Assembly: GCA_963170055.1 (NCBI GenBank)
Contig: CAUJGJ010000371.1
Location: 2,528,511 to 2,551,010, forward strand
Direction of reading: 5' to 3'
Source of the DNA: Halisarca cf. caerulea
Taxonomy: Eukaryota; Porifera; Demospongiae; Chondrillida; Halisarcidae
Length of the DNA: 22,500 nt
Shown: one piece after another, positions 1 through 9,466 of the stretch
Numbering within the stretch: position 1 is the stretch's first letter
How the letters are laid out: each line of letters opens with the position of its first letter
The notes under the pieces: model-generated
Seen by the model: only the letters and a program-made list of their open reading frames with translations
What the model was told of the DNA's origin: nothing
The model's database searches: none
Translations under genes and position numbers: made by a program

Positions 1-220
1 AATCAAAATGTATGAGATTTCACCATGTTGCGGACCCCTCGGGTGCACCCCAAATTGCAGTAGATTTATTAGTAATCTATATACCAACATGCATATGTAT
101 GTACATACATACGTATGTACTTGTATCCTGGTGTAGGGGCGAATTATGGGTGGACCAAAGGAAATTGTTTGCTGACATTTGTTATGTAGCACAGGTCACT
201 GATACACGCACACTTTCTAA

Positions 221-253
221 TTGATGTCAATTGATGTCAATTGATGTCAATTG
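221..253. repeat. 10-bp tandem repeat TTGATGTCAA, three copies
   Basis: Three exact copies of TTGATGTCAA lie head to tail, followed by TTG. Each unit is nearly self-complementary (TTGAxxTCAA). Confidence 0.9.
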
Positions 254-339
254 GTAGAGTATGTAGCTAGAACTGTTCAACTCTAGATGAGGCTGTACAC
301 ACCAACAGTCAACAGTGAATGGTTGCCAGGATACAAATC

Positions 340-456
340 AGTTATATCCTGTCCAGGTGTGCTGCAGCAGAAAGTACAGTGCTGATGACCTCGGGGTTTG
401 CCCTCGGTCAATCAGCACTGTATTTCTGCTGCAGCACACCTGGACAGGATATAACT
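340..456. repeat. Near-perfect 117-nt inverted repeat (long hairpin)
   Basis: The left arm, 340-386, starts AGTTATATCCTGTCCAGGTG. The right arm, 411-456, ends CACCTGGACAGGATATAACT. The arms match over 46-47 bp apart from a one-base indel near AAAGTACAG/CTGTATTT. The 24-nt apex (GACC..GGGG..CCC..GGTC) can itself pair in part. This could be a foldback transposon, a young inverted duplication or a long pre-miRNA-like hairpin. No clear target-site duplication was seen. Confidence 0.9.
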
Positions 457-1134
457 AATACATACACCTACATGCGTACGTATGTAGGTGTATGTACAGT
501 ACATGCGTACCTTTAGGATTGCGGCAAAGGCAGGTACTGTCTTACTGTTTTTGTTATATGTATGTGTTAGGTTAGTCGATGATTGTAGCTGGTTAGCCCC
601 ACTGTCGCTGTTGCCTGTATGCAAGTGAATCCTCAGGGGTCAGTGGCAGCTACTGCATAGGGCTCAAATGGCACTTGCATGCATACAGATTGTGTATATT
701 GTACTTATGTACGTATGTACGTGTGTGCATGTACAGCGAATGCTCGTTGACTAACCACCACTTCATCCACCAAACCCTTTTATCCGCCATCCATTTTGGT
801 CATGAATTGAATGAAAGGCTACATATTGATTTGGATAATTCGCTAAACTCATTAATACGCCAATTTTTCAAACCAAATTGAGACAGATTAACAATCATTC
901 ACTATACTCATTTCCACTGGTACATCATGTACTTATGTATGTACGTACGTATTTCCCAGTCGTCAACATAAAAGATGTTCTTGTAACAGTAACACACACT
1001 CACATCAGTATCACTTGAATTGAGTGCAAGTGGGCCTCACTGCAAGACACACTATGTCACAGATGTCATCATAGATCATGGTAAGTTTCACAAAGGGACA
1101 AAGTCCTGTTCAACATCCAGGTCAAATGCTTGTA
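457..1134. other. Non-coding stretch with scattered TACGTA words
   Basis: Nothing convincing was seen. The short ORFs here are low-complexity readings of TACGTA/ACATAC words, for example at 461-500, 705-730 and 929-950. Confidence 0.5.
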
Positions 1135-1342
1135 CAGCCAAACCTCACTTACGTACGTATCTGCACACATCCGTTCTGCACACATCCTGTCTGGATTAAA
1201 TTACAGATAAAGCTACGGAACTGGATAAATGAGGGAGGAGTAACATAGTGTACAGTAGGATTATTGCAGATGTGTTCTAGTAAAAACTACTGCAGAAGGT
1301 GAGGGAACTGGGTATCTGAGGTGGGGATAAGTGTGGGCTCAC
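1135..1342. mobile_element. MITE group A, copy 1 (TA-flanked)
   Basis: It begins TA/CAGCCAAACCTCACTTA and ends ..TTATCCCC-type sequence, giving AAGTGTGGGCTCAC/TA. The interior (GATAAAGCTACGGAACTGG, ATAAATGAGGGAG, TTGCAGATGTGTTC, GAGGGAACTGGGTATCTGAG) closely matches 8139-8315. TA target duplication, short inverted ends and no coding capacity fit a non-autonomous Tc1/mariner/pogo-type element. Confidence 0.75.
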
Positions 1343-1955
1343 TATAAAACGTCATCACTCCATCAAATTCTACAATTTTTTATACATACAGTACTGTACG
1401 TACATACTTTCCTTTGACTAGTAAGTGTTATAGTGTCACTGTCATGTTTCAACTTTAACGCTAATGAATTATCAGTCCGAAACTGAATGAAATCTGTGCA
1501 TGTGTAGTCTCCCATTGTTGCTTGTCCTGACATGATACTGTACCCTACTCTCAGCTTCTGTCTTCAGGGCTTGTGTGTTGGTGTTATTGTTGTGATTATC
1601 CTTCTGATTGCTTGAATTTCAATCCATTCAAAGTGTTTCCAAATTGGGACAAAAGGAGTAAGAAAGAGACAGAGGGAAACTAATTTTGACTTTGGTTCTG
1701 TCCCTCTTTAATGTACAGATGCTTGTTTGACACCTACTGTATGTGGTATGCTGTTATAGGGCCATCCTTTCACCGCTGAGTCTAGTGTGTTTTGTTATAG
1801 ACCTTTTTAACCTCAAACACAAAACTCAGGGGATTGTGCTAACCATACTGCCATGGCTTGGGGTTGAACTTGGTCTTCAACTCTTGCATGGCTTGTATTC
1901 AGTGCTAAGCAGTTTCATGTTTACAAAGTTCAACTGTACCATTCGCTTACCACTA
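1343..1955. other. Non-coding stretch apart from the weak exon at 1568
   Basis: This is AT-rich sequence without a recognised repeat. The only item of note is the short hydrophobic reading frame at 1568-1615. The 87-residue ORF beginning at 1743 runs into the MITE at 1956 and resembles nothing known to me. Confidence 0.4.
1568..1615 (+). CDS. Possible last exon of an unknown gene: 15-residue hydrophobic C-terminal tail
   Basis: After a good acceptor-like stretch (CTCTCAGCTTCTGTCTTCAG) the phase-0 frame reads GLCVGVIVVIILLIA and then TGA. A short, wholly aliphatic tail ending at the stop is what a tail-anchored protein such as a SNARE would have. No partner exon with a SNARE motif or other domain was found upstream in 1-1567, and a random low-complexity GTTATTGTTGTG stretch can give the same peptide. 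This is a weak candidate only. Confidence 0.2.
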   Translation, partial: GLCVGVIVVIILLIA

Positions 1956-2123
1956 CAGTGGAAACTCGTTATAAAGAAATCTCTTACAGTGAATTTCTGT
2001 ATATAGTAAATAGACTCATGTGACCCAGTGAATGCTCTACCAGTGTAACTGGTTATAGAGAACTTCTGATATAATGAAGAAATTTCAGTGTCCGCTGTGA
2101 TTCGTTATAACGAGTTTCCACTG
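1956..2123. mobile_element. MITE group B, copy 1: pogo-like, 168 bp, 19-bp perfect TIRs
   Basis: The left end is TA/CAGTGGAAACTCGTTATAA. The right end is its exact reverse complement (TTATAACGAGTTTCCACTG/TA) over 19 bp. It is flanked by TA on both sides. CAGTGGAA-type ends with TA duplication are typical of pogo/Tigger-derived MITEs. Related copies are at 9502-9677 and, partly, at about 10098-10150. Confidence 0.88.
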
Positions 2124-2853
2124 TACATGTTTTCAAATGTACATATTTGACAAGTTACGTAGTTACAAATGTCCGTATGTACATACGTACATATGTACGT
2201 TTTTTATTCCCCGAAGTACTCCTATGGGTCTTGTATAGACCTTGACTCTGGATCACCTGTTGGGAATACCTTCTTAATGTGTACTTATGTACATGCTCAT
2301 GTCTTCATTTTTACTTTGTATGTACTGTATATCTGTCATGTTAGCAAGGTGCTGTGCGTTGGATGTGCAGTAGGTGCTCTGTGTTCGACAGTCATACTGT
2401 TACTCTGCAGTAATACCTTGTATTTTGTAAGTATATACGTACATTGTATGCCAATTTGGAAAATTAATGCAATTCTGTTCAAAGAGAGTCTGTACATCAG
2501 AAAACACAAGAACTTAAATCCTGAGTTATGTGTGGGATCCCCTTGTTGTACCATCCACTGACTCTAAGTTAGTAACATTTGATTTATTTTCCTTAGTTAC
2601 TTCCATCAGTCATTTGAATTTCTAAAATTAAGGTTACTCTTTCATTTAAACATTTACTCAGTTATAGTCTTTTCAGTTATTGTACCTGAAGAAACCTAAG
2701 TGGGCCAAACATTGTAAAGTTTTGATGTAAAAGATTGACGTGTTTTATCTGTCCAGATGCAGAGCACACTTTAACAATGCTACTCTGTTGTATGATATTC
2801 TACATACATGTATGCTCGTATTTGTATTTCTGATAGTACAGTGCCGTATGTTA
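2124..2853. other. Intergenic stretch with TACGTA patch and a degenerate hammerhead-core-like motif
   Basis: A TACGTA patch lies at 2173-2203. ORFs from 2169 and 2336 have no recognisable domain. At 2686-2710 the sequence CTGAAGA...GCCAAAC faintly resembles a hammerhead core. Nothing else was seen. Confidence 0.35.
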
Positions 2854-3048
2854 GGTGCTAATTTTCATGGGGTGTATTTTCGCAAATCAAGAACTTGGTT
2901 GTGATTCACGATTGTATTTTCACGAATACTATATGTACGTATATTAGATAAAAAGACTATCTATCTATAGACTATCTATCTAACCAAATATGTATTTTTA
3001 ATAAATTGTATTTTTGCAAGTACCCTAAAATTCTTGAAAATAAAGCCT
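2854..3048. mobile_element. MITE group D, copy 1 (about 195 bp, TA-flanked, decayed)
   Basis: The left end is TA/GGTGCTAATTTTCATGGGG. The right end, read in reverse complement, is TA/GGCTTTATTTTCAAGAATTT. The length (195 bp) and left end match the copy at 7568-7763 (196 bp), which supports the boundaries even though the right end has diverged. Confidence 0.6.
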
Positions 3049-3202
3049 ATAAGGTTTGTTGAGATGTGTAGCAATGCATCATGACCAAATTCATCACAAA
3101 TGGTTTAGTTCTTCCTTGAGAATCTTTTTTGTTGTAGTTATACGTACGTACGTATGTATGTGCATATGCATGGTATGTGGATGTGGTGTAGGTAGGTACA
3201 GT

Positions 3203-3418
3203 AGGGTACGTACGTACGTATGTAAGTAGGGTATGTACGTATGTAAGTAGGGTATGTACGTATGTAAGTAGGGTATGTACGTATGTAAGTAGGGTATGTA
3301 CGTATGTAAGTAGGTTGTACGTATGTAAGTAGGGTATGTACGTATGTAAGTAGGGTATGTACGTATGTAAGTAGGGTATGTACATACGTACGTATGTAGG
3401 GTATGTACGTACGTACGT
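3203..3418. repeat. 21-bp minisatellite of the GTATGTACGTATGTAAGTAGG type
   Basis: About nine units have an AAGTAGGGTATGTACGTATG core at period 21, grading into plain TACGTA sequence at both ends. One unit (about 3310-3320) is shortened (TAGGTTGTACG). The period is a multiple of three, so the minus strand shows open frames of Tyr/Thr/His/Leu repeats. I read those as artefacts. Confidence 0.9.
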
Positions 3419-3719
3419 ATATCTTCCCCTCCAGCTTCTCACTATAATACTCGAGCATCTTCTACTTCTCAATTATGTCTTCCACGTTTACGTACTTCCC
3501 TTGGCCAGAAGGCATTTAGTTTTGTCGGCGCATCCATATTGCGATCACTTTCAAACAACATCCGATGCTGTGCTGACTTTTGGGTGTTCACAAGACTATG
3601 TGAAAATCACTTTTGAATGATTAGCCTAGTATTTCTGTACACAACATGCATGTCTTTCCACACACCAATCACCTTGTTTCATTGACAATGGCTATTATGT
3701 ACGTACAGTATATCCCCCA

Positions 3720-3925
3720 AAACTGATTGAATATTATTATTGTTTTGAATTTCTGATCTGTCTATTTTATTTTTGCTGCATCTTATTTTTTGGAATCATT
3801 GTACTTCCTCCTTGTTTCTTTTATGTTTTGCCCTTTGTCCCTTTCTCTTTTCCGGGTGCCAATTATAGTAGCCTCTGGCTAAAGGTTCCCCAGATTAAAT
3901 AAGAATACCTGATACCTGATACGTG
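3720..3925. mobile_element. Possible 3' end of a truncated non-LTR retroelement
   Basis: T-rich sequence leads to AGCCTCTGGCTAAAGG, TTCCCCAGATTAAATAAG and then a short GATACCT tandem tail (ATACCTGATACCTGATACG). An AATAAG-type end followed by a short-unit tail is what L2/CR1-like 3' ends look like. No reverse-transcriptase frame is present, and the assignment is tentative. Confidence 0.35.
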
Positions 3926-3990
3926 ATGTACGTATGTACGTACATACGTATGTACGTACATACGTATGTAGGGTATGTACATACACATGT
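3926..3990. repeat. TACGTA/ACGTATGTACGTAC tract
   Basis: Tandem alternating GTACGTAC and ATACGTAT words here are a dense local example of the motif scattered over the whole window. Confidence 0.85.
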
Positions 3991-4967
3991 ATATACATTC
4001 TAATATGAACATAATGAGTTTTCTGATTCCATCACCTTAGCTGAAATGGTTTGAGCTACCAAGCATTTGATTGATTTTCTGGTAAAAGATTTTCCTTTTA
4101 GTTCAATTTAAGTTGCTTTTAATGTGAAATTGCTTGGAAAGTGCTTGTCAAAATGTACATACCACTAGCACAGAGGAACGTTTGTGCGCTTTAAGGCCTA
4201 ACAAGAGATTTATTGCAATGGTCAACTACAATTTAGATAAAAAGAACATTCTTAACTCCCTCTCCTCCTCCTGCTTCTATATAGCTCTATGGTAGGGCAT
4301 CAGTTGACGCATACGTAAGTGTACGAAATTGAGCCACATCACAGGACAACTTTTTGTTTGTTGAAATGTGTCTTGTTTTTGGCAGGGTTGTGACTTATTT
4401 GTCTGGGGGCTGCGAATAGGTCAGCCAACTGTTATGCCACATGACGGTCATGTGCGTGTCACGTTCTATTTTAAATTTAGCACCATCTTGTGAGTACTAC
4501 GTATATACACTTTGCGTACATCTACGTACATAGTGTTTGTATAAGTGCATGCTGTATATGGGTCTAGATGTATGTACGTATCTATATACGTATGTGGCAA
4601 TCACTTGAGTCACATGTTCTGTCTGTCCATTTTTTGATATTTGCATATTAAGAAAGGTTAGTGTGATAGCATCACTGCTGGGGATTCTCATAACTGATAG
4701 AGTTAATGTGCAGACGAAGACAAAGAGTGTCAGGCTCATGTGATTTGTACTGTACCTACCTACGTACGTACCTCAGCTTTGCTTACCTTTGTACACCAGT
4801 GTTTGCAGTAGGGTTGTGTGGGTGTGTGGCCAAGGTTTGTTTTATCTTAAGACTTGCTAGCTAATGCCTCTCATTGAACCTAGTTTAGATGTCTGCATAT
4901 TGTACACAGACGCATGTTATTTGCCTAATTTGATGGATTTGTTGCCAAACTTAATGGAAGGGGCCGT

Positions 4968-4968
<1 letters not shown>
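3991..4968. other. Non-coding stretch, no recognised feature
   Basis: No exon-like signal or repeat copy was recognised. Small TACGTA patches lie at about 4501-4535, 4570-4593 and 4756-4772. The ORF at 4497-4739 (minus) has no recognisable domain. Confidence 0.4.
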
Positions 4969-5013
<45 letters not shown>

Positions 5014-5024
5014 TGTGTGTGTGT

Positions 5025-5073
<49 letters not shown>

Positions 5074-5158
5074 TGTGTGTGTGTGTATGTGTGTCTCTGT
5101 GTGGCTGTGGTATGTGTGTGTGTATATGTGTGTATTTCAGTGTGTACGTATATGTCAG

Positions 5159-5196
<38 letters not shown>
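4969..5196. repeat. (GT)n microsatellite with GTAT interruptions and a (GA)n end
   Basis: A long GT run to about 5094 is broken by single GTAT steps near 5007, 5029, 5067 and 5087. A mixed segment follows, then a second GT run at 5159-5182 and GAGAGAGA to 5196. The Cys-Val and Thr-His reading frames across it are not genes. Confidence 0.95.
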
Positions 5197-6092
5197 ACTG
5201 GATTTTCGTATTTTCAATTTTTTTGTTCACTATACGTATTTCCCGAACATTTAAAACCACACTCGTCTGAATCCCCCTCCCAAAATTTAACATTATACGT
5301 ACGTAGTTTGGCCCTAAAGGTGCTCATTTAGGAGGTTTCAATGTAGTTAATATGATGTGTTTGTAGGGATTTCAAAGGTGAATGCACCTGTTATGACATG
5401 CAGGTCCTCAATCCCAGATCTTTCAGAAGCACAGAATTTCCTTTGTGTTTGTAGATTTGCTCTCCTTTGACCTACACCACCTGTTTAACTGTAGCCCTGA
5501 AGGGGCCCTGAGGATTATTGAGGCTGGTCTTGATTACAACATTTTCCTTGTATTTTAGCAACCACTCAAAAATGTGACAATCTTTGTAATGTGACCTTCA
5601 CTGACCGTGTGTAGAGCATTGCATTGTCCATGTTTGACTTAACTTGTGTGCGGATTAGCCGTTTGTTTTCAGGGTTGTCACTCAGCTAAACATCTAGGGT
5701 GAAAGTGTTTGTTGGGGGAAATCCGGGGGATAACCAGCAGTCATACTGTGTGTGCAATTTGGTGCTACCTCCTTTGAGAGACCATACACAGTACTTAGGG
5801 ACCTGTGAAATTGTACGTGGGGTGATCTCTGGCAGGAGGTTACTTAGTGTGAGGCATATACGTATGTATACAGTGCATTGTGACCAGCAAAGCTGGTCTT
5901 GCAAAGCAGGTGAACTTTCACAGGGATGGCCTCTCAGAAGAGGCCCAGTACCACTGTGCAAGTGTTTCTATTCTCTGAGGGGGAAAGGGGCTGCCTTTTT
6001 CAAAGGGCGATCTCCCCACCCCAAAATAAACTGAATTTTATTCCCAAAGCAATCTTACTTAACAACTTTTGAAGCATCTCCACATGTACGTA
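5197..6092. other. Upstream stretch with no recognised gene
   Basis: This is unique-looking sequence. Overlapping ORFs at 5699-6034 (+) and 5686-5961 (-) show no known domain and no splice support. The unassigned first exon of the carrier could lie here or further upstream, but I could not identify it. Confidence 0.4.
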
Positions 6093-6168
6093 CACTAGTC
6101 TTGTTCCCAGACCCACTTCCATTCGGAATAAAATGGTGGGCAGAAGTGGATCTGGGAATGAGGCTACA
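6093..6168. mobile_element. Short inverted-repeat element (hairpin), MITE-like
   Basis: The left arm CTTGTTCCCAGACCCACTTC (6100-6119) matches the right arm GAAGTGGATCTGGGAATGAG (6143-6162) read in reverse complement, with two differences. Outer bases (ACTAGT.. / ..GGCTAC) pair less well. The loop contains ATTCGGAATAAAATGG. It lies about 120 bp before carrier exon 1. Confidence 0.65.
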
Positions 6169-6288
6169 TGTACAGTACATATGTACGTACATACAAAGTA
6201 TGTACGTATGTACGTGTGTGCACTGAATTCACTACATTACAGTATGTGTATGTGCTGCACATGTATATCTTTGTTGGATCTGTTTTAG

Positions 6289-6413
6289 TGCCACAAGATA
6301 AAGTCAAAGTGGTCAGTTCATCTCAACTCAAGTGTCTGTTGGCTGGTGGAGTAGCTGGGGCTGTGTCAAGGACCAGTGTCTCTCCTCTGGAGAGGTTAAA
6401 GATCCTATACCAG
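6289..6413 (+). CDS. Carrier exon 1 (first visible): N-terminal region and helix 1 of repeat 1
   Basis: The acceptor is GGATCTGTTTTAG and the donor CAG/GTACGTAC. The exon starts inside a codon, contributing TG, so an upstream exon supplies the first base. If that base is A the junction itself would be an ATG, which would suit the short N-termini of this family. The peptide runs [14 protein letters not shown], then [13 protein letters not shown] (helix 1), then [14 protein letters not shown] with the P-x-[DE]-x-x-[KR] carrier signature. It ends in phase 0 after CAG. The frame stays open upstream to an ATG at 6168, but that stretch only encodes the tyrosine/valine/threonine-rich output of TACGTA repeats, so I do not include it. 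The upstream exon was not found. Confidence 0.88.
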
Positions 6414-9400
6414 GTACGTACGTAAGTACTACATGTACGTACGTTGTATGTATGTACGTATGTATGTACTTAAGTACTACGTGTATGTTGTATGCATGTA
6501 CGTATGTACTTGAGTACTCCATGTACGTATGTTGTACATACGTATGTGTGGTTCACTGAGTTATGTGGATGCTGTACAGTAGGTACATACGTACGTATGA
6601 TGTACCAAAGGGGTGTACGTACATATGTACATATGTACGTAGGTATGTATGTACGTACATGTCATGTTCTGTACGTATGTGTGTATACCATATAATGGGT
6701 AATATTCGTCAGGTAAAAAATTTGTGGTTTTCGTGGTTTGGAAGGGAACACATGCACGCCCACACTAGTGGCTCTTTGCACTGCATGTGGTACAGATCTG
6801 GAGAATTTATGAAGGAATCGACAGTCTGTCAGACTCAGTACAGATACATAGGTCCTTATTGAGGGACTTTAAGAAGGGTAACAGCGGTAGTTTATCCGAT
6901 CCCAGTGAACCTTTAGTGCATTCAGCACGTACCGTCATCGTTGCCATCAAAGAAGTGGGTTGCATTACTGGCGCACAAAACGTTGTAAGGATTATTCGTT
7001 TGCCTTTAGTATTGAAGATTATCGCTGACTTCAGCTTCCTAGATGTCTTTGTACTTATGGTAGCCTTAAACCATGGCTTCAACTTATTAAGAAGTAGCCA
7101 TTTTTGACATTAAAACTTCTTTCCGGTGCGAACCACAGATTTTTGACTACAAATAAGTAGTTCTTTATAATCCATGAAAATTTTACCCCACAAAAATTAT
7201 CCGCTATATGGTATATGTACATGTGTATGTATGGTGTACTGTATATACGTACATATGGTGTACTATACGTACATACAGTACGTATGTATGCTACACTACA
7301 AGTATGGTGTACTATACGTACATACAGTACGTATGTATGCTACACTACAAGTATGGTGTACTATACGTACATACATATGTATGCTACACTACGAGTATGG
7401 TGTACTGTACATACATACGTATGTATGCTGCGCTACGAGTATGGTGACTATATGTACATACGTATGTATGCTACACTACGAGTATGGTGTACTGTACGTA
7501 CATATGTATGTATGCTACACTACGAGTATGGTGTACTATACGTACATAGGTACCGTATACATACGTAGGTGCTGGTTTTCATGAATTTCGTAAATAGGCC
7601 TGCATTCGTGAAAATTCAACTGTGAATATTTAGTAAGATATATAGAATGTTTGTCTAATATATACATAGTAGGGACTGATTCATTTGTAAAACTGCGTAA
7701 AATCGCAACTTACAGCCAAGTTTTTTTCAATTGCGAAATGTATGTCCCACAAAAATTAGCACCTATACGTTATGTACGTACGTACATATATACATATGTA
7801 TGGGGTGTGTACATACGTATGTACGTATGTTGCGTGTACTGCTTAGCGTACACATTTACGCAGATACATGTTTGTACATACGTTAACTTTCAGGATTTTC
7901 CTTCCACTCCTCTGTCAAGTTTAAAGTAGTTCAATTTGTGTTCTAACTGTAGTTATTTGACTGTGTTTATGTTTCCCTCTTTCCAGAGCCCATTTTCAGT
8001 TGGTACTAGTAATTATTATTTATTATTTGTGGTTAATTCCAATTGGACATTAATTTGATTAGTGATGTAATTTGTTGTTTGTAAAGATACCAGATGACAT
8101 CCATTGGTTGTGGCTTCTACGGTCAACTTCTACCACTACAGTCGCCCTTAGTCAGCCCTCGCTTATCCGCACACATCTGTTCTAGATGATTTGCAGATAA
8201 AGCAAGGGAACTGGATAAATGAGGGAGCAGTAGTATTGCAGATTTGTTCCAATAAAAATCTAATACGTAATATGAGGGAACTGGATATCTGAGTTACGGA
8301 AAAGTGAGGTCTCACTACATCCTGTGAGCATGTTGCTATAGAGGCAGTGGTATATGTTGTCATAGAGACAGTAGTATGTATTGCTATAGACACAGTTGTA
8401 TATTGTTGCCATGGAAACAGTTATATACATATATATATATATATATTACTATAGACACAGTTGTATATTGTTGCCATGGAGATAGTAGTACGTATATGTT
8501 GTTATACACACAATTGCATACGTTACCATGGAGACAGTAGTATGTGTTGCCATAGAGGCAGTACATAGTATATTTGCTATAAAGACAGTAATCTAATTTC
8601 CGAACTGACACATCCTGGCATATTGGGGTAGGCTCTTGATCATTCCTCTTGGTTCTGTCGTGTGGATCAGCCATTTTGGTTTCTAGTAAACACATGCAAT
8701 TCATGACACAAGATATTTTACTACCTCTTTTGTATTGTACTGTGTTAGATGTTGGTTGTCTATTAATGAGCATACGATATACGCTTTGATTTTCGCATGG
8801 TTTTAGATTTGTGGTATTTGCGAATTGGAAGCTATCTGCGAAAGTTTGCACCTGCGAAAATTTAGATCATGCTCTTGTACATGGCCAAACATGGCCGTCT
8901 GTGAATATTAAAACGCGAAAATTCCTAAGAGCCAAAATCCACAAAATAGACACCCTGTGAAAATTAAAGCACATAAGGTATTTGTATTAGGATTTTTTGG
9001 GTGTGTGTGGGTGCTCCCCAGGTAAAATTTTAAGAGCAGGTGAAATTTTGGGGTGCAACCCCACCCCACTATGCCACCCCCTCCCTGCACACACACCCAT
9101 GTGGCATTGTACAAAATCCACTATGCCACAGTTTACCTGGGTGTTTAATTGTAAACATGATCAATTTGTCGGATGTAGGCTTTGTTTAATCAGATGGCAC
9201 TGGCTGGCTATGGTGACCTAGCAAGTATGATCGACTGCAGCTGACCATTCAGTGTCATGTGGAGAGGGATTGTGGGCTATTTGAACATGATTCTATGGGT
9301 GGTAGAGCCCATACAACCCCCCAAAAACAAGCACTCCTAATTGTTTACTGTTGATTTCTGTCTGTGTGTGACCATAGATAATTGAAAAAACTGTAGGTAC

Positions 9401-9435
9401 TGTACATGTGTACATATGTGTGGTGTGAATGCATG

Positions 9436-9466
<31 letters not shown>

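Noticed and set aside
3047..3472. Minus-strand ORFs of 106-141 codons with Tyr-Leu-His-Thr repeats
   Set aside because: They are translations of the 21-bp TACGTA minisatellite. The composition is fully explained by the DNA repeat and there is no domain or splice support.
4864..5293. Cys-Val and Thr-His repeat ORFs over GT/CA tracts (also at 14233-14515, 17741-18080, 20815-21111, 21238-21553)
   Set aside because: Simple-repeat translations open in several frames and on both strands. Not genes.
6168..6288. In-frame upstream extension of carrier exon 1 to an ATG at 6168
   Set aside because: The sequence is TACGTA-derived with no resemblance to carrier N-termini, and a plausible acceptor lies at 6287-6288.
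6787..7107. 106-codon ORF after exon 1, with an opposing 91-codon ORF
   Set aside because: It lies wholly inside the TIR-bounded element 6686-7213, has no recognised domain, and the carrier needs no residues between exons 1 and 2.
7174..7584. 136-codon repetitive ORF and its frame-shifted partners
   Set aside because: Product of the 45-49-bp minisatellite. Open in all three plus-strand frames.
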